Below are positions 50,572-64,000 of a stretch of 64,000 bases of DNA, in pieces. Each line of letters starts with the position of its first letter. Position 1 is the first letter of the stretch. The stretch lies in contig NC_079414.1 of assembly GCF_026213295.1 (NCBI RefSeq), positions 11,692,067 to 11,756,066 on the forward strand, written 5' to 3'. The DNA is from Gadus chalcogrammus. Taxonomy: Eukaryota; Chordata; Actinopteri; Gadiformes; Gadidae. Under the pieces are notes generated by a model. That model made no database searches. It worked only from the letters and a program-made list of their open reading frames with translations, and was not told the DNA's origin. A program made the translations under genes and the position numbers.

Positions 50572-51808
50572 CAGTGGAGGCTTCTCCAGTAGAGGGAGGG
50601 AGATCCTCCTTAACATTGTTGAGAATAAAAAAATGCAGATTGCCCAGACTACTGTAATGAATGAATGCCCTTAACTATGACTACCTGAATGTCTTTATAT
50701 ATGTAATGTTCGTAAAGGACATTACCACCCCCTATCGCCTATTGCAAATTACTGCTTGAGGACGTTCCTCCCTCAGCCTCTATTGACTCCCAAACATTTC
50801 CCTGGCTGCGCTATGAACCAATAAGAAGGTGGCCTGGCTGCGGTATTAACAAATAAGCAGGAGCCCTGGCTGCGCTATGAACCAGTAAGCATGAGCCCTG
50901 GCTGTGGAGCAGCCCGGAGGGAGGAGTTATCACCTCCCGGCTAGGCCATGAGAACCAACGAACCCGCTCAGTCGTATGCCTCGTTTCCACCGAGGGCTTC
51001 GTCACTGTTTGTTGCGGTACGGTGCGGCTCTGTTTTGCTTATATTGGCGTTTCCAACGAGAAGGTGCGGTTCGGTGCGGCTCGGTTCGCTTACATCAGCG
51101 TTTCCACTGGTAAAAGTTGGGCAAGGAAATAGCCGCGCTGAGCCTGCCTATTTTTCGGCACTCCTCCGTTGGGTTACCAAGCCGTCTGAATGGGTGCCGC
51201 AAACGTGGAGCTACACACACTGTAATTCTGCAATCGCGTAAAAAATTATCCAGTTTGGTCCAGACAAGGTCACTGATATCTTTGCAACGCAAACAGCGAG
51301 GAGGATTGACTTGATCTATAAATGAAGTCCCTCAAATAAAATGCATCACTTTTGGTCTTTTGGCCTCTTGGTCTCTAGCCAAATAACAACCAATAGCTTC
51401 AGTCATTGAGGGTAAAAATAGGCCTAGATTATTTTTTTTTTTTAGTTTTACAAATCAAGAGTAGGCCTGATTTGACTAATTGGCTTTGCATCCTTTCCTA
51501 CTGCCCTTGTAGTACATTAGTCCATTTCAAATATATTAGTCCATTTCATTTGTCCATTTCAAATACATGCTGCCCACCAGCTTTCAAAGTACAATGCTGC
51601 CACTGGTGGATTTGGATACATTTTATTCACATAATTATCCCTCCCTGCTATTTTATAGTTCACCAAAGCACCCTGAAACAATTTGAGTCTCACATACTCA
51701 TGCCACCATACGCCACCAACAGCTCAAGCAGGCCAATGGCAAGCAGGCCAATGGCAACCAAGCACGCAGTCCTTCCTCCCTCACTTTAAAAACCACCAGC
51801 GGCCACTG
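50572..51808. mobile_element. hAT-like element with CAGTGG ends, 1237 bp
   Basis: CAGTGGAGGCTTCTCCAG at 50572 and, on the other strand, CAGTGGCCGCTGGTGG ending at 51808 form imperfect terminal repeats of hAT type. Inside lie three and a half tandem copies of a 32-bp unit beginning CCTGGCTGCGCTATGAACCA (50798-50905) and two copies of a GGT(A/T)CGGTGCGGCTC unit with GCGTTTCCA (50975-51110). Flanking (TA)n hides any duplication. Confidence 0.6.
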
Positions 51809-51816
51809 ATATATAT

Positions 51817-54800
51817 ATATATGGCAAGAAACCTGGCAACAGAGCTGAACCTTCAAGCTTTTGAAGGTTCAGACCTCTTGCCAGGCGCTCAAGCTGAGCG
51901 TTGCCCTTAGTTCAGGGTTGATCCAAGAGGCAGATCGGAAAAAATGAACACACCGAATTTTTGGACTGGCACGTGAAGGTCAAGAGCAGCGCTCAATTGT
52001 TGTGGACACTGACCGTCATGTCGAGGGATAGGACGGCGCTGCACATTAGTGTTAAAGAGGTGGAGCTAAGAGGGTTTTTGCTAAGGACTTTCTTGAAGAA
52101 TTCCGATGGCTTTGGGTTGTAGGCGCGCCGAAAACGGCAAGTCTGCAGGAAGTGAACTCAGGGAGGGCCAAGGTCCGCAGTCTGGATGCTTCAACGTGAT
52201 CCATCTTATCCAGTTATGATGAGATGAAGGGCGAGACTGCTGACATGCTGCCAGAGGAGTCCAGGAGCGTGAGGAACTGCAGGGCTGGCGAGGTGAATGG
52301 TGAAGTCGTCCAAAATGATTACTTTGGAGGATTTTAAGTTTGGAGGGGGAGGAGAACAGCAGGGAATGTGGGTAGGAAGAGGCAGTTATTGTTGGAAGAG
52401 AGGGGACTATTCTTTGTAATGAATGAATATATATATATATGCATACAATGTGCTTACATGTATGTAAGAGAAAAGAACTGGGTCTACCTGGCTAACTGAC
52501 CATATATAAAGTCAGATAAGATACCAGTTACACTCCATCATGCTATGATGAGAAGCATTAGCCAAGTCTTCAGGAACATCATTTCCCCAATCAAAAAGGG
52601 TCAGATTTAGGCTCTGAAATGTCTATGGTGCTCTAGTAACTGTATTAAAAAATAATTTCAAACAAATGAGTTAATTTATTTATTTTTAGCTGTTATAGCT
52701 GTTTTCAAATCAAGCCTTTTGAGACCTCCTGTTAGGTCAAATCACCTATGGTTTTACACATGGCAAAAGGAAAGGAAATAAGAGTTATCTTGGTGGCAGT
52801 GTGCTGACATCAACAGAAAACCTACCATTAAAGGCCATGAATATGAACAACTGCCATATGAGCCATTGAACACATTCTTCCTCAAACATTTCGCAAGTCT
52901 TCAAATGAACCCCGGCCAAGGCGGGCATATATAAAAAGGTAATATTGATGGCACAATGCCTGGATACACCTTCTATAGCTTAAGGCTAAACTACAGCACG
53001 TCTCTTTCTAGTATTATGTCTTCTGGACCACATCTACAGTGAGACTAATGCTGAAGCCTTACGCCCCCTCACACCCACACCCCGGAGAGATGAGTGGAGG
53101 AAGGACAGCTCAGCGGTAACCCTGGGCCCGGGTGTTTCCGCTCGGCTGATTTCTCATCTCCGAGAGCAGCTCGTTTGGAGCGCTCCGTTTGAGATGGAGT
53201 GCAGGGACAGAGCCAGCGGGCCTCACTCACCTTGCCCCCCGTCTCACTGCTAAACGAACAGCAGCTCGGCGCGCTAATTCCGCGTTCCGTTTTCCCCCGC
53301 ATTCAACGCACCGTTTAGAACCGAGAAGGCCGCCAGGTAAAGAAGGGGCCATACATTAGATGAAAGCATCTCTAGTCACAGCAGGGGCCCGACGGAGGCA
53401 AGAAGTATTCTTTAGGAAGGGGATCTCATTGCTCTGACTTTTTCTGAGGCCGACCTTCAGTGAAAATGTTCGAGAACATTTAATTGGAATCCTGGCAGAG
53501 ATGCCTGTGGCCATAGATTAATAAATCATCTTTGAAGTGCAATAGAAACTGCTCGGAACGAAGGAGAAAGTTATTACGGACCAATAAAGCGACTTAGACG
53601 GAGATAGCCGAGAAGGGGATCGCTGATGAGATCATTGAAGACGCTGTCAGAAGACCTCCCCCTGTGAGGAAGAGGAAGGCACCGCTGATGAAGGGCGCGT
53701 GCCATGGTGGGTTGCCTGGTTTCAGATCAAATGCAGTTCTCCTGACTGTAATAGCTGTCTGTTATATAATGTCGTTATATAAAGTAAGAGTGGGCTCCTA
53801 CCGGCACCACCGGGTGAGAGAAGCTCTGTGGAGCGAGCAGCATCCCTTGGTGACCAAACCAGCCTCGACAGCGCCACATTCATCATCCTCTCCTTTCCCC
53901 TCTCAAGTCTCACCAGAGCACAGACACCAGAGCCATGACTAAGGAGCCAACTGTCTGTCTGCTCATCTGTCTCTCTGCCTCCCGGTCTGTCTGTTTCCCT
54001 GTCTGACCGCTCTCTCTGTCTGTCTGTCTGCATGTGTGTTTGGCACCCGGTCTGTCTTCCAACTCCACTTAGTGAAAACGGTTCCTCAGGTGTTGTCAGC
54101 ATGTCGTTTCTAACGGTGGACTCACACCTCCACAGAGATATTCCTTGCACACTGCACCCCCAGCACCCTCCCCAGACGCTCGTCTAAGCTTGGAGAGGCT
54201 TGACCAAGGTGTGGGGAATTGGGAAAATAAGATTAAGGCACACACGCACACGCACGGACGCAAGTACTATGCATGCATGCACAAACACACAAGTAGCCCG
54301 TCCGCACGCACGCACACACGCACGCATGGAATACTTCGGTGTCTGGGTTTCTCTCTGGGAAAATGGACACAAGAATGGGTTTAGAGAACATGAAAGCAAA
54401 CTCAACATCAGATCTAATTCAAACGGACACCCCATAATATCATTGGGGTGACATAGGGACAGAATATACACTCAGGATGTCTAAGTCTCTGCACTTGTAT
54501 GAATGTGTATGGGCATTTATTTGTACATTGCCAGCGTTTCTTTTACACAGACATTTTAAGAGAACTGAAGGAATGCATGAAATCCAAAATTGAAAATATA
54601 CACTTGTTTTAATTGTTTTTGACAGTAGAATTTTTAAATGCATTGAAAGCATCTGGTCCATTGGGATGTCCTTAAAGGCTTATGAGAAAACCGCTTAACC
54701 AGAAAAAATATGTTTTATATATTTTGCTTTGATGAAAACATTCACCATATATCCTCACATCTAGAGCTCTAGGAATACATGTATACATCTTCCTATGAAT

Positions 54801-55270
54801 TTAAGCTCTGTTTGAGGTATTTTGTGCATTAAAAAATCATTGATGGCTGTGGTGTACTTATATACAAGTGTTTAATCAAAGCCTTGCAGGAGATCTCCTA
54901 CTTAATATTTTCCATAATATCAAACGTTAAAATACAATCTTGATGAGAGTACAAATGTTGACCAGCAGGGAGCGCAGTAGAAGGCGATTGATGCAATGCA
55001 ACCCAAAGGTGACTACATTTAAGGGTCAGGTAGAAATTCTCAGATTTGGTTACATTGTATTATATTGTATTCAATTCCCTTTGTTTTCTCACTTAACTAG
55101 CTCCAGGGGCTGACTCACCTTTGACAGCGTTCCTCAAAGGGTTTTGAGTGGCTCGAGTATTGCATACGTCATGGAATAATCATTCACTGATTGTGTGTTC
55201 AATCTTTACTCCCGTAAAAGCTGTTAAAAATGAAACTGCAAACTACACAAATTCAACAAACGTAAATTTA
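51817..55270. other. Intergenic DNA between prss12 and ndst3
   Basis: No gene supported. 51830-52420 is moderately GC-rich and may be a decayed repeat of unknown type. 53340-53740 is free of simple repeats and balanced in composition, a candidate conserved noncoding stretch. A CTCF-like word lies at 54962-54975. Around 54000-54050 are TCTG/TGTC runs. Confidence 0.5.
54962..54975 (+). promoter_or_regulatory. Candidate CTCF site between convergent genes
   Basis: CCAGCAGGGAGCGC matches the recalled CTCF core at 13 of 14 positions. Its location between the 3' ends of prss12 and ndst3 would suit an insulator. Confidence 0.35.
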
Positions 55271-55288
55271 ATTTGTATGTGCATCTCG

Positions 55289-55298
55289 TTTATTTATT
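55289..55298 (-). terminator. Candidate ndst3 polyadenylation signal
   Basis: The minus strand reads AATAAATAAA about 1.4 kb beyond the ndst3 stop. Assignment is tentative. Confidence 0.4.
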
Positions 55299-56716
55299 TT
55301 ATCATTTGTGTTTGACATTAACATTTGCATTCAGAATTGAAGCCAAATCGAATAGGCCACTGGATTCATGAAAAAACAAATGGGGGTTGGGGGGTTGGGG
55401 TTTAATAATACATGACCAAAACAAACAAACCTAAACTTTAGGTTTACATTCGGGAGATGTTGGCTACGGACTGAAACGCCGAAGCTATGTCCTCAAAGTG
55501 GTAGATCTTCACCTTCGATCCATCGCCCCTCTGGAAAGTCCATCTCAGTTCCTCTCAATCCATCTCCTGGAGGACACCTCTGAGTTTCCTCAGTCCTCTG
55601 AGATGAGGTACTGTGTACTCATACTGTGTATTTGAGTAGAAACAGTATAGTCCTGCAACCGTCACTCTGGGAAAAAAATATATACTGTGAGCGCTATAGG
55701 AATGCAAAACTCCTGACCTACGTATCCAGAAAAATAATCCCAAGGCCTCACTCTGGGCCAACACTGACCGTAACGACTGAAACTAAATGCAAATAGAAAA
55801 AAAAAACACAAACATTTGACACATATATAACAATACAGAAGAGTTTGTTGGCCGCCCTGAGTCTATACTGCCGCATCATCTCGCTGCTGCGCCAACAAAG
55901 GAGACCAAATGACTCTAAGAACCCTCAATGCGTGAAAACACAAAAGGACAGAATGTAGTGCAAACATCTTGAATACGAAGACCAGGCACAGCTGACCAGC
56001 GCTGCTCTGGTATCATAAATTAAAAGCGAAAAACATAGCAAAATAACAGAGAATGAAAGAAACGTTCAACAGCCCTCACAGAATCACAGCCGAGTTCCCC
56101 AACAGGTTCCACAAGAGAGCGCCTGAAGACTCGTATCTGATTGGCTGGTTGGTTTTCCTCTCTCCATCCTTATTGGTCGGTTCCATAGCCTTCCATGAAC
56201 GCTCGCCTCGTACAACGTACCCCATAACCAGGTGAAAAATATTCTCCATATAGTGATCTTTTTTCTTTGTTAATCATCCAACCATCCATCTGTCATCCAT
56301 TCATATTCTCAGCTATCCCAATTATTTCACCCATACATAATCCATGAATCCACCCACCCATCCATCCATCCATCGATTTACCCATCCATCATTCATCCTT
56401 CTATCCTTTCATTCATTCATTCATCGTCCAATCCCTTAACCCATCCATCCTCGATCAATACTGCCATCCTCCCTTCCCCCGGGTCCTCTTCCACCCTGGT
56501 GCGTCTGTCCTCCTCTAAATGTCTGTGTGAACCGCCCCCTCCCCCCCCCCCCCCCCCCCCCCCCCCGGGTGAACATCCAGGTTGCTGGGTGCTTCCAGCT
56601 CCAAGGTGACTGCTGTAGGCCGACAGGAAGTGCAGTCACACTTCTGTATCCCCCTCAGCCCACGCCTCCTCCGCACTCTGCCTCCCGCCGTCAGCGATCA
56701 CTTCCTGGTTCAAAGG
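55299..56716 (-). other. ndst3: ndst3 3' untranslated region (predicted)
   Basis: Sequence downstream of the ndst3 stop on the minus strand. It contains CATC/ATTC tetranucleotide DNA (56273-56455) and a C-run on the plus strand near 56540-56566, which would be a run of more than 20 G in the mRNA. Confidence 0.5.
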
Positions 56717-59199
<2,483 letters not shown>

Positions 59200-59208
59200 C
59201 TGCAGAGA

Positions 59209-59231
59209 TAGAGAGAGATAGAGATAGAGAT

Positions 59232-59324
<93 letters not shown>
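59209..59324. repeat. (GA)n/(GATA)n array beside an ndst3 exon
   Basis: GAGATA units then about 45 GA units. On the gene strand it is a long pyrimidine tract ending at the acceptor CTGCAG. Confidence 0.97.
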
Positions 59325-59328
<4 letters not shown>

Positions 59329-59524
59329 TGGATAATTAAACAGGGTCGTGTAGAGTGGCAGAACGAAGAAGAGAAAGAAAGAGAAAAGAAAGAAAGATCA
59401 GAAAAAGCGCGAAGCGCACAGTGTGAAGAACATGATAGAACGCCATCAATATTAAATAGCCTCCAAATGTGTGTTCATTTTGGGTGCGACCGCTATGACT
59501 CAGATACATCTGGTGGAAGTCTTG

Positions 59525-59765
59525 AGGAGTCTACATTCAGGAGAGAGAGCGACAGAGAGAGACAGTGAGAGAGAAGACAGAAAGAGAGAGACAGTGAGGG
59601 AGAGAAGACAGAAAGAGAGACAGTGAGAGAGACAGAGACAGAGACAGATACAGAGAGAGAGAGAGAGCAAATACAGAGAGAGAGAAAATAAAGAGAGAGA
59701 AAGAGCGTGTCAGCTAGCGAGAGAGAAGAGTCAAAGAGAGAGAGAGAGAGAGACAGAGAAGAGAC
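59525..59765. repeat. Purine-rich GAGA/GACA tract
   Basis: Interrupted GAGAGACAGTGAGAGA-type repeats over 240 bases in an ndst3 intron. Confidence 0.9.
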
Positions 59766-59932
59766 AGAAGCCTCTGGTGCGTTTGATGACAGGGTGAGAG
59801 GGCGCGTAGGTGGAAGGGATTTAAAGGAAGGAAGAAAGAAACATTCTTCAGGATCCTTCAGACAGCTGTCATGTCTGACAAGAGGACAGGATGAGGGGGA
59901 AATTAGGCTTTTGTGCAACTCAATCCTGGCTT

Positions 59933-60400
<468 letters not shown>

Positions 60401-61319
60401 AAAAGACTCAAACACCCCTGGTTCCCTCTGTGCCGTTTAGGCGACAGCTCCAGTGGGCTGCTCCCTTGTCTGAGTGAGATGCAGGAGTTAAAGCCCGGAT
60501 GCTGCCCCCCCGCAGACCTATTTTTCCCATGGTATAATGTACTCAATCCATAGAAATGTTGCACACTTTAATAAATGGCATTTATTTGTTAGCAATGACA
60601 GGTTTAACATTTTCAAGCTAGGATAATCCAGGATGGATCCTTCTGTGAAATAGCCCAGTTTCCTCTCAGCGCCATCCCGGCTCCGAAAGGATTAAATCAC
60701 GTTGTTTAATGGAATTAATCAGACAGAAGTGCACCACACAAGATTCACAAACATATGTATTCCTCCTTGCCAAATCATTTTTCAGATGCATTCTAAATCA
60801 GTCTCAGTTAGTCATTTCAAATGCTTCTTCCCACTCTGTTCATATTAATATTCATATATCTGCTAATACACTTGTGTGCATCTTGGGAAGATTGTGAGGA
60901 GGACGAGATGGTGAGAAATAGCTTGATGGATAACTCAGAGCTCAATCCTACACTCTGCTCCTTCAAGATGCTGAAGGGCCTTATGTGTTTTGCACAACAA
61001 TAGATTTTCTATAAACGAGGATTTGTCGGGTAAAAAGGAAGGTAACCTTGCCAGGAGATGGTTTTTAAATGTGCAGAGCCATTTTCTTGGGGATAAAACT
61101 CTAAATGATGCCAAGTCTATGGTGACCATCTGCTTGTAAAAGAAAAAACAACTCCATGGCTAATAGTCTTTAAATGCTATGGTGGCGTTCCGCTGGCAAG
61201 AATCCAGAGCAACAATGACTATGAGCGCGCTCACAATTTAACAAACCGTGCAGATGAGCGGGAGCTGATACCTAGTTCGCCAGCAATCTTTTGAGTTGAT
61301 AATGTAACTAAAAAACTGT

Positions 61320-62106
61320 TTCCATTTGTTTCCTTTTTTGGATAAACAACTTCGGATTTATGCATTAAAGGAACAAGCTTTATGCTTTCTTTGCTTTGAA
61401 ATCGCTGAAGTGTATAACGTTGTTTTGATTGAAGACATGAGAAGAAGGGAGCATTTTGAAGATGAGGCGGATGGAGTTGAGTCAATCCAGAAGGCAGTAG
61501 CCCAGTAAGAGAAGCAAAGCAGTGTGTTTACAACCATATGGGCCGCCAAAAATCACACGCAGTGCATTGCAAAAAACGGGAAGCCATTCGCCGATGGAGG
61601 ATATATAAAGGAGGCTTTCCCCAACAGTTCAGAGCTATTTTTTATTTTTATATATATATTTAATGGATTACCAAACAAAGGCACAATCATCTCCAGGACT
61701 AAAGACATGCCTGCGAGAACTGTAGAAAGGCGCATTACTGATATGGCTGAAAATGGACGGCACCAGCAAACTCTTGCATTGAAAGGTGCATTGCTTTTCA
61801 GTGTAGCTGAAGCGGGGAAAGGGATCAGACTAAATCTGAAAGATTGAATACATTTTATTTTGTGCCCTATTCATTTTAATACATTTGAAGTGTGTGTGTG
61901 TTTGTGTGTTTGTGTGTGTGTATGTGTGATACACACACAAGATCGAACTCTATCTTTTGGCATTGTCACTCTATACGGGGTGACGAGAAGCCGCAGTGAC
62001 TTAATCAATAAATAAATGTATATTATGAACATCAGGTACAGGGGTCTATGAATTATTTTAGACATTGTGAAATGGCACGGGACATCCAAAAGGTTGCCGA
62101 CCACTG
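61320..62106 (+). pseudogene. hAT-type transposase relic (BED/ZBED-like)
   Basis: The plus strand has QALCFLCFEIAEVYNVV (61377 onward), resembling a decayed BED-type zinc-finger region. The next segment has AKNGKPFADGGYIKEAF (from about 61571), then ISRTKDMPARTVERRITDMAEN, resembling the transposase region found in vertebrate ZBED and EPM2AIP1-like hAT proteins. The catalytic core is missing. A hAT-like end, GGTTGCCGACCACTG, lies at 62092-62106. It sits antisense in an ndst3 intron. Confidence 0.65.
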
Positions 62107-62294
62107 ATAACTATCACATAAAGGGTTAGGGTTAGTATTCCTGAGAAATACCTGTGGAAACTTTTCTATTTTGTTTTTACTAATATATATATGTATATAT
62201 ATATACATATATATATTTAAACAGCGAAAGCGCTGCTTGATTAGACTTCATTAGAAAATTCCTGTCTTATCATGATTCTACATATCTACAATAC

Positions 62295-62500
62295 ATATGA
62301 ATGAATGAATGAATGAATGATTTATTTCATATATGCAACAACAAAACAACAATAATAATGCATCAACAGGAGTCAGCCCTAGTGACTCCTGCACTGATAA
62401 TGCCGCCAAGCACTCTATATAAAAAAATGCTACAACATATTTGAAAAGGGGTGGGAAGAAGTAAAAACTTGTTCAATCCCACCCCACTTCTTTAAACAAT
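62295..62500. repeat. Teleost interspersed repeat with (GAAT)n
   Basis: GAATGAATGAATGAATGA followed by TTTATTTCATATATGCAA and AAAAGGGGTGGGAAGAAGTA, a word combination common at the end of a fish retroelement. Family not assigned. Confidence 0.5.
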
Positions 62501-62596
62501 TTTAACAGGTCAGAAATCAAAATCAAAACTCAAACTCAAAACTACCTGTGTCCTTCAGACTAATTTCTCATTTTCATGATAACAAATCTATGTATC

Positions 62597-62760
62597 AACA
62601 CTTGCGTATCTGTACACCATACAGATACACATAGATACACACCAGCGTACAACACTTGCATTTCTGTACTCCATACCAATACACATACACACAACCGTAC
62701 ACACGAACACTTGCATATCTGTACACCATACCAGTACACATAGGTGCCCACAACGTACCA
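62597..62760. repeat. Three-unit minisatellite of about 55 bp
   Basis: Three units each begin AACACTTGC(G/A)T and contain TCTGTAC(A/T)CCATAC followed by CAC-rich DNA. Confidence 0.9.
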
Positions 62761-63862
62761 ATATATTTCCTGTAAATCCATACATATACAATCCTTCACA
62801 TACCCATGTTTCCTACTCACTGACACACAAAAAATGTCAGCCACTCCAACTGCCAGCACCACAGCAACTGTGGAGTCAGCAGAAGGCCGAGCCACCACAG
62901 CACGCGACACCACCCTTAAGACCAATAGCTCACTGCTGATCACACAGTTAACTAGTCATGTTAACAAGTAATGAGACGTCAAAGCCCTCCTTCATTACTA
63001 TAACTCTGGAAAACCATCTCTTTGTATCTTCTTTTAAACTGTTTCATGCCTGGACATTGCTTGATCTCCATATTCAAACTGAGGCAGGGCTTACATTTCG
63101 TGTTGTGTTCTTTAATTCAATAATTCTTTGTTAATTCATTCCTGAATTTTCCTGGTCTATCGATCGATTCGACATACTCACAAAACAATCATTGAAGCAT
63201 TTCAAGAGGTGTGTTGATCTGTCAATCTGGCAACATGTAACCAATCCCATCAGGGATACAAGGGTCATGGCTGGCTACGCCCAACTAGTGCCAAAAAGAA
63301 AACCAACGTGTGCGTGAGCACGATAGCAAGGACAGCCTTTGAGCAAAGGGGCTTCAGTTGCTTCTTCACTTCATCTGCTTGCTCAATGAACGGTTTCCAC
63401 CTCAGAGTCTTTACTATTGCTCTCGCGAGCAGAGAAATACTGCACTCAAGTGCAGTAAAAGCGCTATTATCAAGCACTAATAATTTGTGTGCACATATGT
63501 GTTAGTTGTGCACGTACAAAGTAATTTTTGCTCCCTATTTCTGGCAGTGATATGCCGCCATAAAAAGCATTTACAACTTACTGACTAAACTGAACAGGAT
63601 ATCTTCCACATGAAGCGAAGCTCATACTGCAATGAACGTTTTAAACTCAAAGATTAAAGCAGGGCTTTGAATGCAATCATGCACAGCGGAACTCGTGAGT
63701 GACTTATGAGTAAAAGCTGCACGCTGACTACCTGTCCGTCTCTTACTGTGTTTTATTCCCACAATCAGTGGAAAGGTGCCCTTGTCCCAGGGGAGAAGAC
63801 ATGGGAGCTGCCGAGACAGAGAAAAGGATTGGGTGGTAGAAAGGAGAGAGGGAATGAGACAT

Positions 63863-63875
63863 GGGGGGGGGGGGG

Positions 63876-63953
<78 letters not shown>

Positions 63954-63985
63954 GAGACAGAGAGAGAGACAGAGAGAGAGAGACA
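63863..63985. repeat. Poly-G then (GA)n/(GACA) array
   Basis: A run of about 15 G followed by about 35 GA units and four AGAGAGAGACAG units. Confidence 0.96.
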
Positions 63986-64000
63986 AGATGAAGGTACACT

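Noticed and set aside
51948..52420. Possible decayed retroelement gene
   Set aside because: Composition is suggestive, but no recognisable reverse transcriptase, integrase or recombinase motif in any frame.
63735..63815. Possible minus-strand exon encoding LPCLLPWDKGTFPLIVGIKHSK with a GT donor
   Set aside because: It has splice-like borders but I could not match it to any NDST region, and no neighbouring exon supports it.

Overview
This is vertebrate nuclear DNA, almost certainly from a teleost fish. The signs are spliced genes with orthodox GT-AG introns, teleost-type L2/Rex1-like LINE relics, Tc1/mariner and hAT transposons, and a very high density of (CA/GT)n, (GA/CT)n and tetranucleotide microsatellites. 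I cannot fix the species; a gadid- or clupeid-like genome is only a guess from the simple-repeat density.

Three protein-coding genes can be supported. (1) mettl14 lies on the minus strand at 13830-19943: 11 coding exons that join without a frame error into 460 codons, encoding the RNA-binding partner of the METTL3 m6A methyltransferase. (2) prss12 (neurotrypsin) lies on the plus strand at 20926-47043: 13 coding exons that join into 858 codons, giving a signal peptide, a kringle, four SRCR domains, a basic zymogen-activation site and a trypsin-like protease domain with an intact His-Asp-Ser triad. (3) The last three coding exons of a heparan-sulfate N-deacetylase/N-sulfotransferase, most likely ndst3, lie on the minus strand at 56717-59199; the rest of the gene runs off the right edge. 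mettl14 and prss12 are head to head, 982 bp apart between start codons. prss12 and ndst3 are tail to tail. To my recollection this order and orientation is the same as at human 4q26.

Layout: 1-13.6 kb is gene-poor and built largely of transposon relics (three hAT-type elements with perfect 8-bp target duplications or near-perfect inverted repeats, an L2 LINE, a second LINE holding a nested hAT, and a Tc1/mariner copy with a single in-frame stop). 13.6-19.95 kb is mettl14. 19.95-20.93 kb is the shared promoter interval. 20.9-48.3 kb is prss12, whose introns are crowded with microsatellites, a solo LTR, an inverted telomere-repeat block and a decayed duplication of half of an SRCR exon. 48.3-55.3 kb is intergenic DNA with further TEs. 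55.3-64 kb is the 3' end and an intron of ndst3.

The most unusual structure is the arrangement of complementary dinucleotide arrays around prss12 exons. Exon 4 is bracketed within a few bases by (GT)n and (CA)n, and exons 10 and 12 are bracketed within about 200 bases. The 3' splice sites of exons 4 and 8 are themselves formed by the end of a (GT)n array. This predicts hairpins, length-dependent splicing or circular RNA. No prokaryotic system, CRISPR array, tRNA or rRNA gene was seen.
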